A stretch of DNA of 64,000 nucleotides from Azorinus chamasolen (taxonomy: Eukaryota; Mollusca; Bivalvia; Cardiida; Solecurtidae). Within the stretch, counting starts at the first letter, position 1; every line of letters starts with the position of its first letter. A program made the translations under genes and the position numbers. The notes below the pieces were generated by a model, which did not search any database, was not told the origin of the DNA, and saw nothing but the letters and a program-made list of their open reading frames with translations. The stretch is from NCBI GenBank assembly GCA_963576725.1, contig OY755237.1:54163805-54227804 (forward strand), read 5' to 3'. This document shows, piece after piece, positions 44,866-55,606 of the stretch.

Positions 44866-47256
44866 ATGTCAATTAAAACAAATTGTAACATTAGAAGCAT
44901 ACGACATAAATTAGAATTCACCCGAGATAACTTTGCTGATTTTGATATATTATGTTTCATCGAAACTCATTTAGATGTAAATATCTCTGATGAATTATTA
45001 TGTTTGTCTGAAATGTTTAGTTGTCCTTTTAGAAAGGATAGAACGAATCATGGTGGAGGAATACTTGTTTACCTATCGTGTAATCTGATTTACGAAAGAG
45101 TAAATCTTGATCTTGAACAATTATGTACTGAATCAATCTGGATAAGGGTCAAAGTTAACAAACACTCATATTTGATTGGACTTTTTTTATAGTCCTAAGA
45201 CATCTGATGTTGACTTCTTTGTTAATCTTAATCGTAATATTGAAAAGGCATATGAATTATCCATGAACGTCATTTTAGTTGGAGATTTTAATGAAGATTT
45301 GTTAAATTATAACAAATGCTATGATCAATACTATCAAATGCACTGCTAGATCCTATTATTATCTCTTCTGACATGCTATATGATGACTCTGGGACATTAT
45401 CAGTACCATCTGATATAAGCGAGTATTGTGCTACATATATTCATTTACCTTTTCCATATGAAATAAAGGGTAGTTTTAAAAGAAAAGTATACTTATACAA
45501 AAGGGCCGATTTTGATCTTTTAAATGTAAAATTATCGTCTTTTGATTGGCAGTGTCTTAACGATGGCTCAGTTAACGATGCGTGTAATTTGTTTACTGAA
45601 ACATTTGATCAATTTGTTAATCTATGTGTCACAGTAGAAATTGCGATTCAGGACAATAGTCGATTCTCCTAGGACAGATTGCGATCGCAATCTCTCCTAG
45701 GACAAACTCCGATCCTCTTTCTAAATCGTTCACAATTATCTTTTGTTTGTCATGTTTTGAATATAGACTTGTGATCTTAAAATAATATATTCTTCCAATA
45801 GAATTGTAGATTTTCTTTGAAGAGTTAAAGTGGCATATATAACACTAATAATAAATTCTTCGAGTAGAATTGTACATTTTCCTAGAAGAATTAAAGTGTC
45901 ATATATAAAACTAATAATTTAAATACTTCCAGTAGAATTGTAAATTTTCACGATATAATTACAGTTTGTCCTTGGACAGACTGTGATCGGAATATGTCCT
46001 AGGAGAATCGACGATTGTCCTGAATCGCAATTTCTACTGTGACATATGTATTCCGTCACAAACAATTACAGTTCGTGCAGACGATAAACCTTGGTTCGAT
46101 TCAGAATTACGTAAAACATGTAGAGTAAGAGATCGGCTTAAAAATAGCACTAAGATCTTGAAAGCAGCATGGTATTAATAGGTATAAGCATATTCGTAAC
46201 AAAGTCAATAATATGAAAAAACATGCAAAACAAACATTTTTCAACTCACTGGAACATAATCTAGAAGAATTAAGAACCAATAATAAAAAAGTATTCTGGA
46301 ATATTATTCGACACTTTGTCAAAAACATTAGCTGGACATCAAATATACATCCACTGTACAAAACTGAGCCCAGCGGAGAACTTGATGGTCTATTTCAGAC
46401 AAACAAAAAGTTGATTGCTTAAATAATTATTTTGTTTCACTATCCAATATAGATGATAGAAATGCTTGTCTTCCTCCGCTGTCTCCTAAAACTGGAAATA
46501 GTTTGACAAATATCAATATTTCTGAAACTGAGATAGAAGAAATTATTGCTTCACATGCTGTAGATAAAACGTCAGGACCAGACAGAATTTCACACAAAAT
46601 GCTTAAAGGATAAGTAAAATCGATATCGAAACCACTTGCAGTACTTTTTAATAGATCCCTAAATGAAGGTGTTTTTCCGGATTCATGGAAAATCGCAAAT
46701 GTAATTCCACTGTTCAAAAAGGGGGATAAATCGTTACCTTCGAACTACAGGTCTGCTTCACTAATCGCTCATGCACAAAACCTCACAATATGGTTCCATC
46801 ATATATTAGTGACTTGTTACCTCTAATTGTAGGGGAGATAACCCACTATGCTTTGCGAAATCGAGAAAACACAGAAGTTCCTTTTAAGGTATTAAAACTT
46901 AAGATATGATCAATTCTATGTGGTATGACGATGTCCGATTTTTGGAAAAACACATGATGACTTTTATAGAGGAAGAAATGTTTACACAGTCCATTGTTTG
47001 TCTTTCCTTTCGTGACCATTTCCTGTCTTTGGCTGCTACTCGGAAGTTTCTTTGGCTCTTTTTTCAATACATCTCGAAAATGTGATGGAGCCAGAGATTA
47101 CAGGGCGTGAGAGAATAACCCTATTTAATGCCACGCGAAAATACCACCCTCTTAACACGGATATATTGTTGTTCGGTAATTTAGAATTGAGTGATGATGA
47201 CAATAAAACACTCTATTCTGTCGTTCATTATTTCATTATTCTAACAAGGAGGTTTT
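44866..47256 (+). pseudogene. Non-LTR retrotransposon ORF (APE-type), frameshifted and internally deleted
   Basis: The endonuclease part reads NIRSIRHKL, CFIETHLD and DRTNHGGGILVY (44866-45190), then in another frame VILVGDFNEDL (GDFN at 45281): the E, DR and GDFN signatures of apurinic-type endonucleases. Further on come PWFDSELRKTCRVRDRLK (about 46090), DKTSGPDRISHKMLK and FPDSWKIANVIPLFKKGDK-x-x-PSNYRS (RT start, 46570-46755). There the RT catalytic core is missing: sequence jumps near 46755-46790 to VPSYISDLLPL...YALRNRENTEVPF and ends ILLFGNLELSDDDNKTLYSV...TRRF, stop at 47256, the usual C-terminal tail of such elements. Several in-frame stops and a 418-bp insertion (45627-46044) add to the damage. 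Jockey/CR1-type by resemblance; clade not resolved. Confidence 0.8.
45627..46044. mobile_element. 418-bp MITE with 50-bp inverted ends inserted in the LINE
   Basis: TGTCACAGTAGAAATTGCGA at the left, TCGCAATTTCTACTGTGACA at the right; the inverted repeat runs about 50 bp (to CCTAGGACA) with one mismatch. TATG at 45623-45626 and again at 46045-46048 forms a 4-bp target duplication. Removing the insert and one TATG leaves an open Cys-Ile-Pro reading across the site. Interior has about 2.5 copies of a 70-bp unit (GTAGAATTGTAAATTTTC, AATTAAAGTGTCATATATAA). Confidence 0.8.
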
Positions 47257-48055
47257 GATTTGAGTCTTTATCTGTAATATGTATTTCTTTATTTGTATAT
47301 TCCACATCAAATGCTTTAGTCTGATCATTTGGTTGATTCAGGGATAGTGTGTTATACTCTCTGTCTTTCTCTCACACATACAATTTCTCTCTCTCCACTC
47401 CCCTCTTTCCCTCTTTATCCATTTGTCTGTCATTCTCCCACACACTCTTTCTCGGTCTGTTTTTCACATTGTTTTTGTTATATACTTACTAGCTGTATGT
47501 CATGAACAATTCGCCATTGTATTTTTGATTGTATCAGTTTTGTAGGGGAGGGTCGAAACTAACGTTGTCAGAACTTGTGACCCAGACCCATTTCCTATTC
47601 ATGTATAGAATGGAAATAAAATAGATTTAAATTAGTAAACGGTTAAATATCAATAGTGACATTGCCTTTACGGATTTAACTTTTATCGCATACCCGGCCT
47701 TTACCATGCACCAAATACATAGACAGTGACATTGGCCTCGGGTACCCTTGACCTCGGGTACCAAGCTAATAAAACTTACTACATGTATATGTATTAAACG
47801 TTTAAGATCTACTTCTTACTTGAAATCAGATGTTAAATTCCTGATAACGAGAAATCATTTAATCGATTGTCCGTTAATTGGTTTTAATTGATTTTATCTA
47901 CATTGGCTGATGCATGTAAACAATGGTTCAAAATGATAAAACTTTGGATACGTACGTAAGGTCTACATTGGAACTGCTTTAAGACTCTTGTCTACATTGA
48001 AACTGCTTCAAGACTCTTCACCTAATCCTTTATCTTACGCATTTGCAAACAGACC

Positions 48056-48790
48056 AAATTATGGGCCGTTTGACGACTGTCTGCTATATTTGCCGTTTGA
48101 CGACTGTCTGTTATGTTTGACGACTGTCTGCTATGTTTGCCGTTTGACGACTGTCTGTTATGTTTGCCGTTTGATGACTGTCTGCTATGTTTGCCGTTTG
48201 ACGACTGTCTGCTATGTTTGCAGTTTGACGACTGTCTGCTGTTTACCATTTGACGAGGGTCTGCTATGTTCGCCATTTGACGACTCTCTGCTGTTTACCA
48301 TTTGACGAGGCTCTGCTATGTTTGCAGTTTGACGAGGGTCTGCTATGTTTGCCGTTTGACGACTGTCTGCTATATTTGCCGTTTGACGACTGTCTGTTAT
48401 GTTTGACGACTGTCTGCTATGTTTGCCGTTTTACGACTGTCTGCTATGTTTGCCGTTTGACGAGGGTCTGCTGTGTTTGCCGTTTGACGAGGGTCTGCTA
48501 TGTTTGCCGTTTGACGAGGGTCTGCTATGTTTGCAGTTGGACGAGGGTCTGCTATGTTTGCAGTTTGACGAGGGTCTGCTATGTTTGCCATTTGACGAGG
48601 GTCTGCTATGTTTGCAGTTTGACGAGGGTCTGCTGTGTTTGCAGTTTGACGAGGGTCTGCTAGGGTCTGCTATGTTTGCAGTTTGACGAGGGTCTGCTAT
48701 GTTTGCAGTTTGACGGGGGTCTGCTATGTTTGCAGTTTGACGAGGGTCTGCTGTGTTTGCAGTTTGACGAGGGTCTGCTATGTTTGCTTA
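48056..48790 (+). repeat. 27-bp minisatellite, about 27 copies
   Basis: Unit TTTGCCGTTTGACGACTGTC + TGCTATG, with CGAGGG variants dominating the right half. The unit resembles the right arm of the family-1 palindrome (CCGTTTGATCAGGATCTACT...). Open frames on both strands follow from the 27-bp unit. Confidence 0.85.
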
Positions 48791-48904
48791 TGAATTACTA
48801 TAGATATGAGCGTGCAGTGTCTGTTGTACCAAACTGATTATGTGCCCATATGTCATTATAAAACTACAGATAAACTGCAGTGAACCCTCGCTAATCCAAA
48901 CACC

Positions 48905-49165
48905 TTTTGATACTTTGCAAACAGAGTAGAGCAAGATCAGACCCTGTATGAACCGTTTGATCAGGATCTACTCTATTTGCTGATGGAATACTATAGATCT
49001 GAGTCTACAGTTTCATTAGTCCATATGCCATTATTAGACTTCAGCTTCGTAAAGGGATAACTCTTTGTCTGACAGACACGCCATTTGACATGATATTTGC
49101 AAGCTGACTAAACCCAGATCCTGCAGGACCCGTCTGACCAGAGTCTGCTCTAGTTAATTATATAC
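48905..49165 (+). repeat. Two family-1 palindromes
   Basis: 48914-48980 (TTTGCAAACAGAGTAGAGCA...GGATCTACTCTATTTGC) and 49093-49160 (degenerate, CTGCAGGACCCGTCTG). Confidence 0.5.
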
Positions 49166-49296
49166 TTATATCAAACTGATTCTAGTTTCTGCTATGTACA
49201 GTATTTCTTACATGACTATTTATGAACAAAAGGGTTAGTATTCATTTATTTTTTACTGTATAAAATAATTCGCAGATAACCACATCGAACTGATGG

Positions 49297-49511
49297 TCTT
49301 ATCCTTTACCTAATAAATATTCATATAAGAAATAATGACACCATGAACATAGGAACTTGGCCCATAGCAGAAACGGTTTAATTGGACCTATATTATTTCA
49401 TAAGCAAACAGAGTGGGACCCTGATCTGACGGCTCCTTCATGCGCTATCTGATTTGCGTCTACTCTGTTTGCAAGGTCGCCAAAGGGAGTCCCTATGAGG
49501 TATAAGGTTAA
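49297..49511 (+). mobile_element. Family-1 MITE
   Basis: Left end CCTTTACCTAATAAATATTCATAT, palindrome at 49413-49472, right end ATGAGGTATAAGGTTAA. Confidence 0.6.
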
Positions 49512-49674
49512 TATAATACATGCGGAAAGAAGGAATCCAACTCAGAAGAAAACATACTTGTATATGGCAATTGTCGGAAAACCGTCCGATTTGCTATACT
49601 TGTATATAGGTCAATGCGTACTACAATAAAACAGTTCCTATTCGAAATTTTAGAAAAGAAATATTTGAGAACTT

Positions 49675-49765
49675 TCTAGGTAGATGGCTACTTAATGCAG
49701 GATGAAAGTCACATACAAAGCTCCCAGGTGAGCTTTGAATTTGACCCTGCGTTAAGCTGCCTGTC
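49675..49765 (+). repeat. CAGTAGAACC-type hairpin, partial
   Basis: GGTAGATGGCTACTTAATGCAGG, CAAAGCTCCCAGGTGAGCTTTG, CCCTGCGTTAAGCTGCC. Confidence 0.45.
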
Positions 49766-50019
49766 GTCTGAAAGACAAACAATGACTTATCTGAGTGTTA
49801 GCATTAGCGAAAGGTTACTGTGCTTTAGTTGTGCCTATAATTTGAACAGCCGAGAAATCTTTATGAACTTGACATTTCAGAAGTACAAAATGCATATACA
49901 GTATGAATAAAGATCTGAAAAAGGTCCTTCAATTGTAGAGTACATTATGATGTAATTCAAATAGAAAACATTAAAGTGCAAACGCATAAGGCTTAATATA
50001 CATGTAGTTTTTGTTTGTA

Positions 50020-50125
50020 TAAAAACCTTTCCTCCCTGGATACGTCTCTAAAGCCTTTACAAACAGAGTAGACCCAGATCAGACAGTTCATGTAGGAGCC
50101 GTCTAATGAGGGTCCGCCCTTACTA
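50020..50125 (-). repeat. Family-1 MITE fragment
   Basis: ACCTTTCCTCCCTGGATACG, then ACAAACAGAGTAGACCCAGA...GAGCCGTCTAATGAGGGTC. Confidence 0.5.
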
Positions 50126-50247
50126 CATCAGAAAGTATATAGACCTGATTCTGCAATTTCTGACATGACAAAAAGCCCAGTGTTCACATGCTGTTATAAA
50201 AATCATCTTATCAATGTTTATGAAGGTAACGGTAAAAACTGCAAGAC

Positions 50248-50350
50248 AGGCATGATTTTTATTTCCATCTGGACCAGTATATTACACATGCTTTTTATTT
50301 CCATCTGGACCAGTATTCGGTGCTTTTTATTTCCATCTGGACCAGTCTTT
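50248..50350 (+). repeat. 33-38 bp tandem, three copies
   Basis: CTTTTTATTTCCATCTGGAC + CAGTAT repeated at 50258, 50289 and 50323. Confidence 0.65.
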
Positions 50351-50414
50351 GGTCCAATCAGTAGAACTAGTGAAGAGTTCGGTACAGTGATTCGCAATAA
50401 CAAACCTTGTCACA

Positions 50415-50646
50415 TTAACCTTTTACTCCATGATTATTCATGTAAGAAATAATGACGTCATGAATAATTTAATTATAGTAACCGCACAAACACTTGAATA
50501 TTTAGTCATGTCAGACACTGTCCAATCAGATCTATATCATTTCATAAGCAACCAGAGCGGGGCTGGATCAGACGGCCTCTGTGGGAGCTGTCTGATTAGG
50601 GTCTACACTGCAAATGTGTTTACATGTATATGAGAGAAAGGGTTAA
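50415..50646 (+). mobile_element. Family-1 TTAA MITE, complete
   Basis: TTAACCTTTTACTCCATGATTATTC to ATGAGAGAAAGGGTTAA, palindrome with CAGACGGCCTCTGTGGGAGCTGTCTG. Confidence 0.7.
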
Positions 50647-50678
50647 ATGAATCAGATGGACATCACAAAATTGCTGTA

Positions 50679-50896
50679 CAGAAGAACCCATCTAAAGCCA
50701 GTTTTTTAACCAATAGACATGGGCGTATTTAAAAGCAGGTGATTGCTAATGCAGGGCGAAAGTAATGCAGGAAGCTCCTTTAAAGCTGCTGTAGGAGATT
50801 TTTGTATTACTTTCGTCGTGCATTAAGCTATCACCCGGCCCAGCCTCATTCGGACACATATATGTTTCTGTTTGGTCGATTTAGAGAGGTTTATTG
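50679..50896 (+). mobile_element. CAGTAGAACC MITE
   Basis: CAGAAGAACCCATCTAAAGC to AGAGAGGTTTATTG, TA on both sides; interior TGCAGGGCGAAAG and ACTTTCGTCGTGCATTAAGC. Confidence 0.6.
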
Positions 50897-50908
50897 TATA
50901 TACCGTAT

Positions 50909-51125
50909 TTAACCCTTTCCCTGTTTAATATTCATGAATATTAATGAGCCAAACTATGTTAAAGCATTATAAATAAAGGAATTTTTACAGTTGCATACGC
51001 TTGTAGAATCAGGTCTATACAATTCCATACGCAAACAGAGCACACCCTACAGGAGCCGTCTGATCTTGATCTTCTCCGTTTGCAATTTATGCGTGAAAAT
51101 GCGTGTGTATGAGGAAGAGAGTTAA
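50909..51125 (+). mobile_element. Family-1 TTAA MITE with half palindrome
   Basis: TTAACCCTTTCCCTGTTTAATATTC to GAGGAAGAGAGTTAA; GCAAACAGAGCACACCCTACAGGAGCCGTC shows a deletion in the left arm. Confidence 0.65.
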
Positions 51126-51129
51126 TGAG

Positions 51130-51760
51130 CTCACGTTTCGTTATCTGCTATGTTCTTCTTTTATGGGTACGTTCTTCCCTTGGACGAACTGAATCCGTTA
51201 GATTGGCAATTGTTCTTTGTAGACTGTATGTTTTAGTTCTCGTTTTCAATCTGGCATATTCGAATTTTCACGCGTAGACTTGAAAAATGCGGACCTCAAT
51301 TAATCTTAATTGCCGTAAGTGTTTGGTAGACATATTCGCCGGAAGTCTTGTCGAAGCCCATATTCATGTTACAATTTTAAATCCAGTAGACAAACTGAGC
51401 GGTATGAAATAAACAAACATATGACAAGGCCTGTCAATTTATCCTCTGTTTACATTTAGTATACAAATTTACAAGCGTTTGATACACATTTATCTATATT
51501 AATATCTTTAAGCAATGATAATGAGATGGAATGGACTAGTGTGTATATCTGTTTGTTCATGATGTTTACAAAGAATGAACGTTGTATATCTATATCATAA
51601 GTATTTTATGATCAAAGACGGTAAAACGAAAAGTAATTTCTAATTCACGCAAAAATTCGTTTGAAATTAGCTATGTGAAAAATTATATTGTCCGCTCAAA
51701 TTTGTATCTGACGCTATTTTGACTACTTCGATTCGTTCAAGCTTTTGTGAAATAACTGAC
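51130..51760. other. No gene or repeat recognised
   Basis: AT-rich sequence with short ORFs only; no splice-compatible coding signal seen. Confidence 0.3.
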
Positions 51761-51767
51761 CGAGAGT

Positions 51768-51833
51768 CAAACAGTTTGGATCCTGATGAGACGCCGAGTT
51801 ACTCGGCGTCTCATCTGGATCCAAGCTGTTTTT
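51768..51833. repeat. BamHI-type hairpin (CAAACAGTTTGGATCC)
   Basis: TTTGGATCCTGATGAGACGC + CGAG, loop TTA, then the complementary arm with one change (CATCTGGATCCAA). Confidence 0.7.
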
Positions 51834-52289
51834 TTTATTGTGATGGGTTCGTAAATAGCGGGATAAGTGTTCGACCGGAATATTTCTAATTTTCAAAAGA
51901 TCTATAAGTATCAGTACAATCAAATTTGCTTTATTTCTCAGGATTGAAAAGACCGATAACAAAGTCAAATTTTGTTTCCAAATGCTCTTTATTTTCTCAA
52001 GGAAACGTAAGCCTTGTCCTGACAATAGTCACCTGTCATTTGCAAACAATTTGGATCCGGATGACACGGGCAAATGATTACACTGGTAAGAGGCAGTGTA
52101 CGACAGGGGCAACATTAATTTTGTTCTTATAAATTACCTTTTCATCCCTTTGGAATTAACAAAATCTGGCGAATGCCGGTTGGTTGGTTTTATATCTATA
52201 TCGAATAGAGAAGATATTAATTTAATCAATATTAAAGTTTCTCTTTCGCCAAATGTTGCTGTTGTGTATTTTTGTTAGTCTGTTAGATT

Positions 52290-52570
52290 GACAGAAGACA
52301 GACAGACAGACAGACAAACAGGCACATACACAGACGCAGACACAGACACAGGCAGAGACAGACTGACAAACACACACATACATAACCCCCAAACAAACTA
52401 ACAAACAAACAAGCAAACAAACAAAACACACATAATTTAACCCCCTCCCCCAAATAAATAAATAAATAAAATAAAAGAATAAAAATAAAATAAAACAAGC
52501 TAAACCCCCCCAAAGCATTAAAAGGCCATAAATAAGACATGCACGCGCGCACCCACGCACGCATGCAGAT
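52290..52570 (+). repeat. Complex simple-sequence region (CAGA, CAAA, AAATA, CACG)
   Basis: GACAGACAGACA..., ACACAGACGCAGAC, AACAAACAAACAAG, AAATAAATAAATAAAATAAAA, GCACGCGCGCACCCACGCAC. The minus-strand Cys/Leu/Val-rich reading is a by-product. Confidence 0.8.
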
Positions 52571-53086
52571 TTGTTTTATTCAGGTACACTCGGCACATAC
52601 TAAGTTATGTGACATGAGGTATATAAACATAATATAAAATTACAAGCATTTCAGGCTGTGAAAACAGGAATAAACAATTATACAGAAATAAAGTTATAAT
52701 AACACTGATAATGTGTATTTAGCCAGGTGGATTCTTAAATGCATTAAGTATGAAGGACAAGAATTTGCTTAGTTTTAATAATTTGCGTTTGTCATTCTCA
52801 CACATTATGTTTTTGAAGGTAATAGCATTAGCATTTCTAACATTAATATAAGTAACCAAACAAAAATCAACACCAGCAAAATGATCGAAAACAAACAACG
52901 ACAACAAGCAAAAATAATGTAAATGACCCAACTCATTAAAAAAATGTTTTTAAAAAAATAACAAAAAACACCAACCCACATAATTATTATATTTTATTCT
53001 CTCAGATCCGATTTTACAGAAGACATTTGATTAATTTAGAATCAAATCGTGTGACACGTTTGTGCTGGGGCGAATCATATCTACGT

Positions 53087-53537
53087 CTTCTGTTGGTGCA
53101 TGTTGTGTCGTCTTCTGTTAGTACATGTTGTGTCGTCTTCTGTTGGTGCATGTTGTGTCGTCTTCTGCTGGTGCATGTTGTGTCGTCTTCTGTTGGTGCA
53201 TGTTGTGTCGTCTTCTGTTGGTGCATGCTGTGTCGTCTTCTGTTGGTACATGTTGTGTCGTCTTCTGTTGGTGCATGTTGTGTCGTCTTCTGTTGGTACA
53301 TGTTGTGTCGTCTTCTGTTGGTGCATGCTTTGTCGTCTTCTGTTGGTGCATGTTGTGTCGTCTTCTGTTGGTACATGTTGTGTCGTCTTCTGTTGGTGCA
53401 TGTTGTGTCGTCTTCTGTTGGTACATGTTGTGTCGTCTTCTGTTGGTGCATGTTGTGTCGTCTTCTGTTTGGTGCATGTTGTGTCGTCTTCTGTTGGTGC
53501 ATGTTATGTCGTCTTCTGTTGGTGCATGTTGTGTCGC
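53087..53537 (+). repeat. 25-bp minisatellite, about 18 copies
   Basis: Unit TGTTGGTGCATGTTGTGTCG + TCTTC. Nearly homogeneous; variants GTGCA/GTACA and one unit with an extra base. Open in several frames on both strands. Confidence 0.9.
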
Positions 53538-53547
53538 TATGGGCATA

Positions 53548-53979
53548 CAGTAGAACCCTTTTATAGAGCGGTGACTTCTTAACCCTTTCCCTGATTAGTA
53601 TTTATACAGCAGTTCATAACTTATGAATATTCATTAGAATTATTTTCATTCTGATATATGAACACATGGATGTGGGTATTGGCAGAAACTGAAGAATAAG
53701 AAATCTATATAAGTTCACAGGAAAACCCAGGAGACGGCTCCCGCATGATCTGGGCTTAGTTTGATTGCAGCTGCGTGAGATCGTGTTTATATGAAATAAA
53801 GAGTAACAATACATACATGTATAGGCCTACATTGTTGTCATTAAAAGCAGGTAGCGCTGTTTAATGTAGGACGAAAGTACATGTAATGCAGAAAGCTCAT
53901 AGGTTAAGATACCAAAATAGCTCAGAGACCCAGCAGTATGCTTCTTTTCTAAGGTGCTCACTATAGGGAGAGTTTACTG
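53548..53979 (+). mobile_element. CAGTAGAACC MITE split by a TTAA MITE
   Basis: Left end CAGTAGAACCCTTTTATAGAG (53548-53578); right part AAAGCAGGTAGCGCTGTTTAATG to GAGAGTTTACTG ending 53979. The family-1 element between them accounts for the gap. Confidence 0.6.
53579..53806 (+). mobile_element. Family-1 TTAA MITE nested in a TA MITE
   Basis: TTAACCCTTTCCCTGATTAG left end, ATGAATATTCATTAGAATTATTTTC body, decayed palindrome near 53720-53765, ATATGAAATAAAGAGTAA right end. Confidence 0.6.
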
Positions 53980-54003
53980 TAGAGGATTTAACATTTATTC
54001 TTT

Positions 54004-54215
54004 AATGTGCTGCATGCATGGCTTATTGGTATATGTGCACACATGCCTGGCTTATTGGTATATGTGCACACATGCCTGGCTTATTGGTATATGTGCTGCA
54101 TGCCTGGCTTATTGGTATATGTGCTGCATGCCTGGCTTTTTGGTATATGTGCTGCATGCCTGGCTTATTGGTATATGTCCTGCATGCCTGGCTTATTGGT
54201 ATGTGTCCTATAGGA
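54004..54215 (+). repeat. 28-29 bp minisatellite, about seven copies, ending in a family-1 palindrome
   Basis: Unit TGCTGCATGCCTGGCTTATT + GGTATATG; early units have GCACACATG. The last unit runs straight into CCTATAGGAGCCGTCTGATC...CTCTGTTTGC and AAGGGAAAGGGTTAA (to 54282), the right half of a family-1 MITE. Confidence 0.8.
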
Positions 54216-54790
54216 GCCGTCTGATCTGGGTCTACTCTGTTTGCAGATGCGTCAAAATGCACTTACATAAGGGAAAGGGTTAATGCAGGTTCTACTATAC
54301 AACAGGCACTTTTCAGAATCATGAAAGGCCAACAATTACCTCATGAATATTCATGTGAGAAATAATGACATTATCAGTATATATTAGCCATGTACATGTA
54401 GTCTAATTAATATGCATGCTATGATTATTTCTTACATGGATATTCATGGAGTGAAAATGCTAGTCAGCACTTAGAAAGTTAATTCTACTCGGAATTGGTC
54501 TGCAAAAATACATTCAGTTTAAATTTAGCCGTAGACCACGTTGTAACGACTGTTGGTCCCTTTGCAATCCGAGAAACCACAGCTAAGACGATCTGTGTAG
54601 GAGCAGTTTGGCCAGGGTTTTCCCTGTTTGCTTATAGAAATATCTTAGATATAATTCTATAATATTTGTCATAGCAAAGCATTTACATGTTTTATATAAC
54701 ATTATAAGAAATTTAGCTAACCATTCTAAATGGGCCGATACTATCATGAATATGTATTGTCTAGTTAACGCTTTACTCCTTAGAGAGGTA

Positions 54791-55172
54791 AACCCAGTAG
54801 ACCCAGATCAGACGGTCCCTGTATGATCCGACCCAGACCAGACGGCCCCTGTATGACCCGACCCAGATCAGACGGTCCCTGTATGATCCGACCCAGACCA
54901 GACGGCCCCTGTATTGTATGATCCGACCCAGACCAGACGGCCCCTGTATGATCCGACCCAGATCAGACGGTCCCTGTATGATCAGACCCAGACCAGACGG
55001 CCCCTGTATGATCAGACCCAGATCAGACGGCCCCTGTATGATCCGACCCAGACCATACGGCCCCTGTATGATCAGACCTAGACCAGACGGTCCCTGTATG
55101 ATCCGACCCAGATCAGACGGCCCCTGTATGATCAGACCCAGACCAGACGGCCCCTGTATGATCCGTCGGACC
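54791..55172 (+). repeat. 30-bp minisatellite made of the family-1 palindrome arm, about 12-13 copies
   Basis: Unit GACCCAGACCAGACGGCCCC + TGTATGATCC, alternating with GATCAGACGGTCCC. It is flanked by AGTAGACCCAGATCAGACGG at the left and GTCGGACCATGGTCTGCTCTGTTT at the right, i.e. the two arms of the palindrome. Confidence 0.85.
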
Positions 55173-55606
55173 ATGGTCTGCTCTGTTTATTACTTTAATT
55201 ATTAAGATATGAATCTACAGTTTCTGAAAAAAAACATTGTTAAAGTTGAGCTAATTAATATTCACGATATCAGCTAATGAATATTCACGATACCATTATT
55301 TCTTACATGAATACCCACACAGTGAAGGGTTATAGTAGTTTTAAAACGTCAATTCGCCCACCTGTCTGAACGGGAGCGTTCAAAGGGCCATATTGTTTTC
55401 TTAAGAAATTGGATGATCACGAGGTAACAATAGTCTTCCAGCGAAAACAAATACTATCGATTTCGGCAGATCAAATAGTTTAAATTTTGTTTTTATTTAT
55501 TTATATCATTTTGTTATGTGACTATCGGAGGTAATTCGACAGATGTGCAAGTAAAGGAGTATTTGTTTATGTGGCTTTTTAACCATTAACATGAAACTTG
55601 GTATTT

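Larger units (their letters stand above)
44840..47625 (+). mobile_element. Decayed LINE with 3' UTR
   Basis: Covers the ORF remnants and a 3' UTR with a pyrimidine-rich stretch (47355-47460) and a final AATGGAAATAAAAT near 47610-47623. 5' UTR absent or not recognised. Confidence 0.65.

Noticed and set aside
48022..48686. Cys/Leu-rich and Asn/Ala-rich ORFs
   Set aside because: The 27-bp minisatellite is a multiple of 3, so any stop-free unit stays open; the composition follows the repeat.
48056..48790. CRISPR array
   Set aside because: Regular repeats without unique spacers, in a eukaryotic genome with introns; it is a minisatellite.
52222..52564. Minus-strand Cys/Leu/Phe-rich ORFs
   Set aside because: Derived from CAGA, CAAA and AAATA simple repeats.
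53027..53582. ORFs of up to 179 codons on both strands
   Set aside because: They are produced by the 25-bp minisatellite; there is no non-repeat coding sequence and all frames look alike.
54773..55205. MIRPRPDGPC repeat protein
   Set aside because: The 30-bp unit is a MITE palindrome arm and the other strand is equally open.
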